A stretch of DNA of 24,494 nt from Palsa-147 sp049279675. Lineage in GTDB: Bacteria; Acidobacteriota; Terriglobia; Acidiferrales; UBA7541. The notes beneath the pieces are model-generated. The model worked only from the letters and a program-made list of their open reading frames with translations. It was not told where the DNA came from and did not search any database. Location of the stretch: the NCBI GenBank assembly GCA_049279675.1, contig JBAPOP010000166.1:1-24494 (forward strand), in the 5' to 3' direction. Positions 8,773 to 15,317 of this stretch are shown piece after piece. Each line of letters opens with the position of its first letter. The first letter of the stretch is position 1. Both the position numbers and the translations under genes were made by a program.

Positions 8773-8889
8773 ATGGAGCCACAGGCGAGCCGAGTGGTCA
8801 ATACGGCGTGGTTGTCTGGGCGTGGCAGTAAAGGCGAAGAACCGGCGGGACATCGACGGTACGAGTCGGCGGTACAAAAAGAGGATGTC

Positions 8890-9954
8890 TTACGCCGCGG
8901 TGTCTTCGCCGTTAGCGGATCCGGCTGCGGGTTTGCGATTCTGCCGTTGCGAAAGCCCTGCTTCACGAATCTTATAGATTAAGGCGCGATAGCTGATGGC
9001 GAGCACTTGCGCCGTCTTGCGCCGGTTCCAGTGATTGGCCTGGAGGACCTTGAGAATCAGATCGCGCTCCATTTCGCGGACAGCCTGTTTCGCGATTCGC
9101 TTGAGCGGAATCGTGCCATTTTCGGAGAGTTGAATCGGGCGAAACGCGGGACGCGCCGGCGCAGATTCGCTGCGAAATGCCTCTTCGCCGCCGAGAATGA
9201 CGTAGCGCGCGACGCGGTTTTCAAGCTCGCGGATATTCCCCGGCCACTCGGACTCTTGAAACGACTGAATCAATTCGCGAGAAGGAGACGGCGCGCTGCG
9301 CTGAAAGCGCGTATTGAATTGCGCGAGGAAAAACTCGATGAGCCGCGGAATATCTTCGCGGCGATCGCGCAGGCGCGGAAGCTGAAGGCTAATGACGTTG
9401 ATGCGGTAGAAAAGGTCGGCGCGGAATCGTCCTGCTTCGATTTCATCCTCGAGACGCCGGTTCGTCGCGCAAATCACGCGCGCTTCGACTCGCTTCTCTT
9501 CCTGATCGCCGATTGAGCAGAATTGCCCGTCCTGAAGAAATTGCAGCAGCTTTGCTTGCAGTGAAGAATCGAGCTCTCCGAGTTCGTCGAGGAACAGCGT
9601 GCCGCCATCAGCCATTTCGACGCGGCCGGGCTTTGTGTTGTACGCGCCGGTGAACGCGCCCTTGCGAAATCCGAAAAGCTCGCTTTCAAGAAGCGTGCCG
9701 GGAATCGCCGCGCAGTTGACTTTGACGAATGGCCCGTTGGCGACTGGGGAGAGTTGGTGAATCAGGCGGGCGACGACTTCTTTCCCAGTGCCACTTTCCC
9801 CCTGGATCAGAACAGGTATGTTTGTGCCAGCTACCTTTTCGACCTTCAGGCGGATTGGGCGCATCGCTTCGGACGAACCAAAGACGACGCTGCCCGGAGG
9901 CGCGTCCTGCCCTTTGTTCGATGCGAAGCCATCTACGATGCTGTCTACAGCCAT
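8890..9954 (-). CDS. Sigma-54-dependent transcriptional activator without a receiver domain
   Basis: This 354-residue enhancer-binding protein consists of an AAA+ domain and a Fis-type helix-turn-helix. Walker A is G52-ESGTGKE, the sigma-54 contact loop GAFTGA is at 99-104, and Walker B GGTLFLDE is at 117-124. WPGNIRELENRV follows, and the DNA-binding helices lie near 295-330 (NRRKTAQVLAISYRALIYKI). Only about 22 residues precede the AAA+ core, so no receiver, GAF or PAS sensor is present. It must be controlled by level or by a partner protein. The start at 9952-9954 is chosen because AAGGAG lies 10 nt upstream; the frame stays open for another 26 codons. Its target sigma-54 promoters are not visible here. 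Confidence 0.92.
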   Translation of the reverse strand: MAVDSIVDGFASNKGQDAPPGSVVFGSSEAMRPIRLKVEKVAGTNIPVLIQGESGTGKEVVARLIHQLSPVANGPFVKVNCAAIPGTLLESELFGFRKGAFTGAYNTKPGRVEMADGGTLFLDELGELDSSLQAKLLQFLQDGQFCSIGDQEEKRVEARVICATNRRLEDEIEAGRFRADLFYRINVISLQLPRLRDRREDIPRLIEFFLAQFNTRFQRSAPSPSRELIQSFQESEWPGNIRELENRVARYVILGGEEAFRSESAPARPAFRPIQLSENGTIPLKRIAKQAVREMERDLILKVLQANHWNRRKTAQVLAISYRALIYKIREAGLSQRQNRKPAAGSANGEDTAA

Positions 9955-10100
9955 TACCGCCCATCTCCTTGGAATCGCGATGCTTGCACGTTGCGGCCGC
10001 AAGCCTGGCGCTCTTCCGTGCACCATGATCAATGCACTCCTCCAGCCAAAGGCAACCCGCCCGACCGGAACATCCTGCGGTGCAAGTAGGCGCGCAAGGG

Positions 10101-10115
10101 CGCAGCTAAGCTGCG
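10101..10115. repeat. Perfect 6-bp inverted repeat with 3-nt loop
   Basis: CGCAGC at 10101-10106 and GCTGCG at 10110-10115 surround TAA, about 150 bp upstream of the sigma-54 activator start. It could be an operator palindrome or a short RNA hairpin. No T-run is adjacent on either strand. Confidence 0.4.
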
Positions 10116-10248
10116 TGTTTGCTTGAATCTACAGGTGGGGTATAGGACTAATCGCAAATCTCGGAAGTACGTCCTAGCTGGCTTACCGTGCGATGCCAAT
10201 TGAGGAAAAGAGGTTCGATACGAGGAAATCGCGTTCCCGAACACATGG

Positions 10249-10273
10249 AAAAAAATTCGCGGAGCCGGCCGCG
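10249..10273 (-). terminator. Rho-independent terminator of the CBS gene
   Basis: On the minus strand CGCGG (10269-10273), a six-base loop and CCGCG (10258-10262) form a GC-rich stem. Two A and seven consecutive T follow (10249-10255 read as A on the plus strand). It lies about 55 nt downstream of the CBS-protein stop and is the clearest intrinsic terminator in the window. Confidence 0.82.
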
Positions 10274-10327
10274 CCACCCATGCGGCAGGCAGACGGTCTA
10301 TCTATGTGGATTGGATTGGGATCCGCG

Positions 10328-10762
10328 CTAGCGTTTCGGAAAGATCAGATCTTCCAGCAGGTCCGCCCGCGCTTTTTCATCCGAGGCGATCACGGCGAGT
10401 AAATCCGAGACGGAAATCATGCCGTGGTAGCGCGACTTATCGTCCACTACGAGCAAGTGATAGATGCCGAATTTTTCCATGAGCTGCAGGCAGGCATCGA
10501 GCGGAGCATCCGGAGGCACGGAAACGAGCTTGGGCGTCATGATCTCTGAGACCCGCATCCATGCTGGGCATTTGTTCTCTGCGGCTACTTTGTCGGAGAT
10601 GTCGCTCTGCGAAATCACGCCGATGAGTTTGCCATCTTTGTTAACGACGCCGGCAGAGCGAACGCCGCGGTCGCGCAGATAACGCGCCGCATCGTACACG
10701 GTAGCGTCGTCACTAATGGAGTAGATTTCTTTACGGGAGGCGATTACGTCCGCGACTTTCAT
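10328..10762 (-). CDS. Two-CBS-domain protein
   Basis: This 144-residue protein is a tandem CBS (Bateman) module and nothing else. CBS1 is about residues 1-60 (VADVIASRKEIYSISDDATV, GVVNKDGKLIGVISQSDI). CBS2 is about 70-130 (VSEIMTPKLVSVPPDAPL, HLLVVDDKSRYHGMISVSDL). Such modules bind adenosine nucleotides and act as energy or ion sensors, usually by contacting another protein. The start at 10760-10762 has a near-perfect GGAGG six bases upstream. It lies in a run of minus-strand regulators, is terminated by its own hairpin, and is separated from the PilZ gene by 188 bp, so it may be a separate transcript. The partner is unknown. Confidence 0.92.
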   Translation of the reverse strand: MKVADVIASRKEIYSISDDATVYDAARYLRDRGVRSAGVVNKDGKLIGVISQSDISDKVAAENKCPAWMRVSEIMTPKLVSVPPDAPLDACLQLMEKFGIYHLLVVDDKSRYHGMISVSDLLAVIASDEKARADLLEDLIFPKR

Positions 10763-10933
10763 GGGATACCTCCGTCGGCGAAATCGACCGCCATCCTAAT
10801 TCCTAAATGCGTGCGGGTGCAATGAAAAAGTCTTAAGCGGACTGGCGATTGAAACGAAGAGAAGTTGACTCAAGCGAGAAGGCGGTATTCAAATTAGCGG
10901 AAGCAAAAGAAAACGGAGGGCTGGGCCCGGGGA

Positions 10934-10960
10934 GACCGCGAAGACTTTCGCTACGCGGTC
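10934..10960 (-). terminator. Inverted repeat over the end of the PilZ gene
   Basis: Perfect 7-bp arms GACCGCG (10934-10940) and CGCGGTC (10954-10960) flank the PilZ stop codon at 10951-10953. A competing inner hairpin pairs GCGAA with TTCGC. A T-rich stretch lies on the transcript strand only about 20 nt further on, so this is a weak terminator candidate. Confidence 0.35.
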
Positions 10961-11286
10961 TTGCCCCGGATAATATCGTAACGCTCGATTACAGCAGCGA
11001 TGCCGACGCTTTCGTGCTCTTCATCTTGCTGCCGCTTATCCACGCGCACCACTCGCCCGTGCGCGCGGACAAAAACTTCGGTTCCGCGGGTAATTTCGGC
11101 CGGCAACGTCAACGTGAAATCGAGCTCAGTGCCTGGAGCCATGTCCTTGTTCATGATGAAATAAACACCGCGAGTCGAGATATCGCGAGTCTGGCCGTTG
11201 TGCGAGCCCGGCTCACGATTGATCGGCAGGCGGACGAGGACTGGCAGAGATAAGTCGTAACGTCGAGCGGTGCGACGCTCTGTCAT
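10951..11286 (-). CDS. Single-domain PilZ protein
   Basis: This 111-residue protein is one PilZ domain, a cyclic di-GMP receptor fold. Both binding motifs are present: the arginine cluster ERRTARRYDLSLPV at the start (RxxxR) and DISTRGVYF (D/NxSxxG) about 30 residues on. Binding is therefore plausible, unlike in degenerate PilZ proteins. The start at 11284-11286 follows GGGGAG about 10 nt upstream. A longer frame to 11364 adds 26 residues that do not look like the family. It lies downstream of the response regulator across a 367-bp gap rich in inverted repeats. Single PilZ proteins usually act by docking onto a motility, polysaccharide or regulatory partner; that partner is not identifiable. 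Confidence 0.88.
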   Translation of the reverse strand: MTERRTARRYDLSLPVLVRLPINREPGSHNGQTRDISTRGVYFIMNKDMAPGTELDFTLTLPAEITRGTEVFVRAHGRVVRVDKRQQDEEHESVGIAAVIERYDIIRGKTA

Positions 11287-11377
11287 TCCGGCTGCTCCCC
11301 TCGGTCTGAGATCGGGCGCAAAATTCCCCTGTAAGGGGTCAGCAATCCTGAGTCCAAATAACACGACATACGAATTC

Positions 11378-11399
11378 GCGTCTGCAAAATGCCAGACGC
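11378..11399. repeat. Inverted repeat upstream of the PilZ gene
   Basis: GCGTCTG (11378-11384) and CAGACGC (11393-11399) are perfect 7-bp complements around an 8-nt loop, about 90 bp before the PilZ start. It could be a leader hairpin on the minus strand. On the plus strand it is followed by TTTCTGTC, a poor terminator tail. Confidence 0.4.
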
Positions 11400-11601
11400 T
11401 TTCTGTCGCTGTCGCTTTGGCTTACAAGATTGAGTTGGGTTCGCCCAAACCCATTGCTACCACTAGGGAAGCCTGATCGACTGACTCACGGTCAAGTTTC
11501 GACCCATCACCGCGCGCCCGTCGCGCCACTCCAGGTCACTCCCTGGCGAGGCATATTAGCGAGCAACACGCTCAGTGAATAGACTTTTTCTTCAGTCGTG
11601 T

Positions 11602-11637
11602 GCCCTGAATAGGCAATAGATTGCAGGGCGCATTTTT
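11602..11637 (+). terminator. Terminator-like hairpin on the plus strand with no obvious gene
   Basis: GCCCTG (11602-11607) pairs with CAGGGC (11624-11629), helped by AAT/ATT inside. ATTTTT follows at 11632-11637. The T-run is on the plus strand, but both neighbouring genes are on the minus strand. It would therefore end an unannotated plus-strand transcript or block antisense transcription into the response regulator. The long 16-nt interior makes it weak. Confidence 0.3.
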
Positions 11638-11653
11638 CCTGCTGAAATTGGCA

Positions 11654-13093
11654 CTATTCTGGCCGCGTGCCTGGCGTAACAGGAACGGCGCGCGAGCCGC
11701 GACCCGAATCCAAATTAAATTGACGCATTTTGTAGAGTAGAGCTTTGTAACTGATGCCCAGCATTTTCGCGGCGTCTTTGCGGCACCAGCGAGTTTTTTC
11801 GAGAGCTTGCGCGATCGCTTCTGCTTCGGCTTCGTCTTTCAAGCCGCGCACGAGCGCTTTCAGTCCGCCCTGCTCGCGCGTCGGAGTCGCTTCCGGCTGC
11901 GGCGAGAGACGTTGCTGCGCCGTCGTCATTTCGAGCAATTCTCGGAAGCTGCCTTCTTCGTCTTCGAGAATCACATAGCGCTTCGTGAAATTTTCCAACT
12001 CGCGCAAATTGCCGGGCCATTGGTAGCGCATCGCCGCTTCGAGAAGATGCGCCGAGGGCTCGGGCGTCGCCTTCTGGAACTTCTCGCTGTACTTCAGCAG
12101 AAAATGCTGGAAGAGGAGCGGGATCTCCGTTGTGCGCTCGCGCAGCGGTGGAATGTGGATCGAAAGCACGTTCAGCCGGTAGTAGAGATCTTCGCGGAAG
12201 CGTCCGGACTGCATGGCTTCCTGGACGTGCATGTTCGTCGCGGCAAGAACGCGGACGTCGGTGTTGATGACGGTGCGACCGCCGAGGCGCGAGTATTGAT
12301 TGTCCTGCAGAACGTGCAGGAGCTTGGCCTGAAGGTGCGGGCTCATCTCGGCGATTTCGTCGAGGAAAATCGTGCCCTTGTTCGCCAGTTCGAATTTTCC
12401 GGGCTTCGCACGGACGGCGCCGGTAAACGCGCCTTGCTCGTAGCCGAAGAGTTCGGATTCCAAGAGCTCGCCGGGCAGCGCCGCGCAATTCACCTTGACG
12501 AATGGCTGCTGGCGCCGCGTGGAGCGAAGATGAATCATCCGCGCCACTACTTCCTTGCCGACTCCGCTCTCGCCGCTGATGAACACGGGGACATCCACCG
12601 GGGCGATTTGCAGAATGTGCTGCCGGATCTTGAGCATCTGCGGGCTGGACGCCAGGAACGACATGTCTTCGGTCAACTGGTCGCAGTATTCTCGCAGGGC
12701 CTTGTTCTCGGCGCTGAGATGCATTTTCTGGCGGCATTTCAATAGTGCCGCGTCGAGTTCGGGCTTTTCGAAGGGCTTGGTGAGGTAATCGTGGGCGCCG
12801 AGGCGAATGGCTTCGACGACAGTGCCCACTTCGTTCGAACACGACAGCATGATGATGTTCAGCGAGCGATCCACTTGCATGAGAGCGCGCAGTGTCTCGA
12901 GCCCGTTCATCTCAGGCATCAGCACGTCGAGAATAATGAAATCGGGTTTGTCGCCGCGAGTGACTGTGTCCACGGCGTCCTTCCCATTTGTGACGGTGCT
13001 GACGTCGAAGCCGTCGACTTCGAGAAGGGTTTGCAAATACTTTCGTATGCTCGGTTCGTCGTCTACGATCAGAATGCTTTCTTTGGTTTCCAT
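11654..13093 (-). CDS. NtrC-family sigma-54-dependent response regulator
   Basis: This 479-residue protein has the complete three-part NtrC architecture. The receiver domain is at 1-125, with acidic residues D11 and D12, phospho-acceptor D56 (FIILDVLMPEMNG) and K106 (LTKPFEKP). The AAA+ sigma-54 domain follows at about 145-385: Walker A GESGVGKE at 174-181, GAFTGA at 221-226, Walker B GTIFLDEI at 240-247 and WPGNLRELENF. The Fis-type helix-turn-helix is near 430-460 (CRKDAAKMLGISYKALLYKM). The histidine kinase gene ends 48 bp upstream on the same strand, so they form a two-component pair. Its DNA-recognition helices closely resemble those of the receiver-less activator at 8890-9954, hinting at overlapping or related targets. 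The regulated genes are unknown. Confidence 0.95.
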   Translation of the reverse strand: METKESILIVDDEPSIRKYLQTLLEVDGFDVSTVTNGKDAVDTVTRGDKPDFIILDVLMPEMNGLETLRALMQVDRSLNIIMLSCSNEVGTVVEAIRLGAHDYLTKPFEKPELDAALLKCRQKMHLSAENKALREYCDQLTEDMSFLASSPQMLKIRQHILQIAPVDVPVFISGESGVGKEVVARMIHLRSTRRQQPFVKVNCAALPGELLESELFGYEQGAFTGAVRAKPGKFELANKGTIFLDEIAEMSPHLQAKLLHVLQDNQYSRLGGRTVINTDVRVLAATNMHVQEAMQSGRFREDLYYRLNVLSIHIPPLRERTTEIPLLFQHFLLKYSEKFQKATPEPSAHLLEAAMRYQWPGNLRELENFTKRYVILEDEEGSFRELLEMTTAQQRLSPQPEATPTREQGGLKALVRGLKDEAEAEAIAQALEKTRWCRKDAAKMLGISYKALLYKMRQFNLDSGRGSRAVPVTPGTRPE

Positions 13094-13141
13094 TTCTCCA
13101 TTTTCCTCGCTGGAAACGTTCCGCGCTATGTAATGTTTCCC

Positions 13142-14371
13142 CTACTCAAGATTCGTCGGAAGCAGAAACGAAAACGCACTGCCGGAACCCGGAAGGCTAT
13201 CCACCCAAATCTTCCCGCGATGCGCCTGAATCAGGCGCTTGGTGATCGCCAGGCCGAGGCCCATACCCGCGGACGACGGATCAACGCGCACAAATTCCTC
13301 GAAAATTTCCTGGTGGAATTCCGCCGCGATTCCGACTCCTGTATCTGAAACGGTGACTAGCACGCTGTTCACGCGGCTTTCGCGCTCGCGCCGGCGTTCG
13401 GCTCTCGGAACAACTTCGGCGATGCGGCGCTCCCAGAAATGAGGTTCGGCCCGCACTGTTACGCAACCATCGGTAGGAGTGTGCTTGAGCGCGTTATCCA
13501 CAAGATTCGCGATGCATTGCTGCAACTTCGGATAATCGAAATTGAGACGCGGGAGATCCTTGGAAATATGCGTTTTGAGGCGCACTTTGGATTTTTGAAA
13601 CGAATCCTGCCAGCGCAAGACGACGTCGTTGATGCAATCGCGCAGATCGTTATCGCGTAGTTGCAGGACGAGCTTGCCGCTTTCGAGCGCCGAATAATTC
13701 AAGAACATGGAGACGACTCGAACCAGACGGTCGCAGCTATCTTTCGATTCCTCCAGAATTTCGCGCTGCTTGTCACTGAGTTTCCCGAGAGAGCACGACA
13801 GCAAGAGATCGTAGTAGCCCTTCATCACGGCGAGCGGCGTCTTCAACTCGTGCGCGGCCGATGCGAGGAACACGGTCTTTTGTCGATTCACTTCCTGCAA
13901 CCGCAAGTACGCAGCGAGAAGATTGCGATATGTAATTTCCCGTTCTTGCATCAACTCGTGGACTGTTTGCGCCATGTCCGCGCTGCTCACGGGCAGATCT
14001 ACAGTCGGAGTGACCGGCGCGGCATCAATGTAGGTAACGAGCCAGTCCGGTTCCGGCAGCCAGCGAATTTTTACGCGCGCCTCGCCGTCGCTCGCAACAA
14101 TCGGCAAAACCACTTCCTGTTCCCCGCGTTCGAGTTGGCCCAAAATACTTCGCGCGTCGGCTTTCAAAAGATCGCGAAAAAGATTGAGCTGATCAGATGG
14201 CGGGAATCCACCGGAGGTCAGGCGATCTTGCGCGTGGACGTTTGCGAAGAGCACCGTGCCTACGCGGTCGGCCACCAGCAGCGGCCGGTCCATCGCGTCG
14301 AGCAGGCTAGCCATCACCCCCAGCAGCGTTAAGGCTTGGGAGGGCTGTTCGACTGGGGCTTGCTTGGACAC
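13142..14371 (-). CDS. Soluble sensor histidine kinase with N-terminal PAS-like region
   Basis: This 409-residue kinase has no membrane segment, so it senses a cytosolic signal. Residues about 15-120 look PAS-like (LLDAMDRPLLVADRVGTVLFAN). A short helical linker leads to the H-box with phospho-acceptor H174 (SAAHELKTPLAVMKGY). The ATPase domain has an N-box around N293 (NLVDNALKHTP), G1 DTGVGI at 343-348 and G2 GMGLGL at 369-374. Between N-box and G1 there is an extra Arg/Glu-rich stretch (RRIAEVVPRAERRRERESR) that is longer than usual. The start is a GTG at 14369-14371 with AGGAGG four bases upstream, which fixes it well. The response regulator follows after 48 bp. Confidence 0.93.
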   Translation of the reverse strand: MSKQAPVEQPSQALTLLGVMASLLDAMDRPLLVADRVGTVLFANVHAQDRLTSGGFPPSDQLNLFRDLLKADARSILGQLERGEQEVVLPIVASDGEARVKIRWLPEPDWLVTYIDAAPVTPTVDLPVSSADMAQTVHELMQEREITYRNLLAAYLRLQEVNRQKTVFLASAAHELKTPLAVMKGYYDLLLSCSLGKLSDKQREILEESKDSCDRLVRVVSMFLNYSALESGKLVLQLRDNDLRDCINDVVLRWQDSFQKSKVRLKTHISKDLPRLNFDYPKLQQCIANLVDNALKHTPTDGCVTVRAEPHFWERRIAEVVPRAERRRERESRVNSVLVTVSDTGVGIAAEFHQEIFEEFVRVDPSSAGMGLGLAITKRLIQAHRGKIWVDSLPGSGSAFSFLLPTNLE

Positions 14372-14660
14372 CGATCCTCCTGGGATAGACCACGCGCCGC
14401 TCAGTTGGCATCAAGGCGCTCGCTTGGGCGGCATGGGAGGGGGGAGGCCCTCAACCTTTGGGCATCGTGGCAAAGGCCTCCGGAGGTGTCAATGGTAAAT
14501 GAGTTCTACTTTTGCACACAATGGGAAACGAATTAGCTTCCTTTGGACGTGCTAGTTCCCAATGCTCAAAATGAGACGGTGCAAATGGCATTCAACTCTA
14601 TCAAAAATATAGACTTACATGATACGTAGTTTCCGCAACGAGTCTTGCCATTGAATTGCG
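14372..14660. other. Divergent regulatory gap between kinase and PilZ genes
   Basis: No supported gene. The left part is GC-rich and holds a bulged hairpin at 14443-14481. The right part (about 14490-14650) is clearly AT-richer than its surroundings and contains TCTAT-N7-ATAGA near 14596-14612. It must supply promoters for the kinase/regulator operon (leftward) and the PilZ gene (rightward). I found no consensus -24/-12 element. Confidence 0.5.
14443..14481. promoter_or_regulatory. Bulged hairpin in the divergent gap
   Basis: GGAGG (14443-14447) pairs with CCTCC (14477-14481), and CCTTTG (14455-14460) with CAAAGG (14471-14476). This gives 11 base pairs with one 7-nt bulge and a 10-nt loop. 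An overlapping palindrome CCTCCGGAGG occupies 14477-14486. It could act as RNA in either transcript or as DNA operator sites. It resembles no riboswitch I can name. Confidence 0.4.
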
Positions 14661-15053
14661 ATGAGTCGAAGTACTACTACTGGGGTACTAAAAATGGTAA
14701 TGGAAAAGAACGTTTCTCGCGAGCATTCGCTCGATATTGGCAGCGCCGACCGGAGGCAGGCCGGCCGTCTTCACCTTCAGATCCCCATGTTCGTGCGGGG
14801 GACCGACGCATACGGAGAGGACTTTATCGAGCTTGCCAAGACTCTCGACATCAGCGCGACGGGCGCCTATCTGACGCTCCCGCGGCCTGTCGTCAAACTT
14901 GGGATGATCACGCTGACTGTTCCGACTCCGTCAGTTTCGAATTCAGGTCTGGTCCCCGCATCCATGCCGCCGATTTCGGCGCGAGTAATTCGCCAGAAAG
15001 AAGTCGGCGATATTCACCTCATCGGCGTTCAATTTGTTCGTCCGCTCGATTAA
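14661..15053 (+). CDS. Single-domain PilZ protein
   Basis: The protein is up to 130 residues and is mainly a PilZ domain. DRRQAGRLHLQIPMFVRG supplies the arginine motif and LDISATGAYLTL the D/NxSxxG motif, so cyclic di-GMP binding is plausible. It differs from the other PilZ protein in the window in having a Pro/Ser-rich loop near residues 88-105. The start is uncertain: ATG at 14661 has no ribosome site, while ATG at 14694 is preceded by GGGG eight bases upstream and would remove 11 residues. It is divergent from the kinase gene and 264 bp upstream of the GGDEF-PilZ gene on the same strand. I see nothing gene-like in that second gap. Confidence 0.85.
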   Translation: MSRSTTTGVLKMVMEKNVSREHSLDIGSADRRQAGRLHLQIPMFVRGTDAYGEDFIELAKTLDISATGAYLTLPRPVVKLGMITLTVPTPSVSNSGLVPASMPPISARVIRQKEVGDIHLIGVQFVRPLD

Positions 15054-15317
15054 ACGGGACTCACAGTACTTTAATTCGATGTGCCCGGCGAAATTCTCCG
15101 GAGAGTGGAATCGGTTTGCTCTCGTCATTTCGATTCGGATTCTCAAAACGACATAACGCGAGTTCGCGCGTCGCGACGCTCTGAAGTTTCAAGCAGTTAG
15201 CCGCTTTTTGAAACACTCCGCTTTTCCCTTGCCTTGGACTCGCGCTTGCTGATACAAGATGCGACCCCCGCAGTTGGTCGAACAGACGTATCGAGCGATC
15301 GGAGCAGATAACTCCAA

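Larger units (their letters stand above)
9955..10327. other. 373-bp gap between the sigma-54 activator and the CBS gene
   Basis: No supported coding frame. The gap holds a strong terminator for the CBS gene (10249-10273) and a perfect 15-nt inverted repeat, CGCAGC-TAA-GCTGCG, at 10101-10115. The promoter of the sigma-54 activator must lie within it, reading leftward. I could not find a convincing -35/-10 pair or a -24/-12 element. Confidence 0.6.
11287..11653. other. 367-bp non-coding gap with several inverted repeats
   Basis: No supported gene. It contains a 7-bp inverted repeat at 11378-11399 and a short hairpin near 11438-11453 (GGGTT/AACCC). A GCCCTG/CAGGGC inverted repeat at 11602-11629 is followed on the plus strand by ATTTTT. 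The gap must carry the start of the minus-strand PilZ transcript if that gene is not read from the response regulator. Confidence 0.55.

Noticed and set aside
8698..8889. Possible cobalamin, SAM or SAH riboswitch before metH
   Set aside because: I could not find the conserved cores of these classes; only an unassigned hairpin is present.
11648..11663. TTGGCAC-N5-TGGC resembling a sigma-54 -24/-12 promoter
   Set aside because: The -12 part is imperfect and the site points into the antisense strand of the response regulator end, with no gene to drive.
11715..12842. 375-codon minus-strand frame in the response regulator
   Set aside because: It is an Arg-rich shifted-frame shadow of the NtrC-type gene.
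14461..14500. GGCAAAGGCCTCCGG resembling part of a cyclic di-GMP-I (GEMM) riboswitch
   Set aside because: The remaining conserved elements, including the second-stem GGUAGGUAGCGGG-type segment, are absent.
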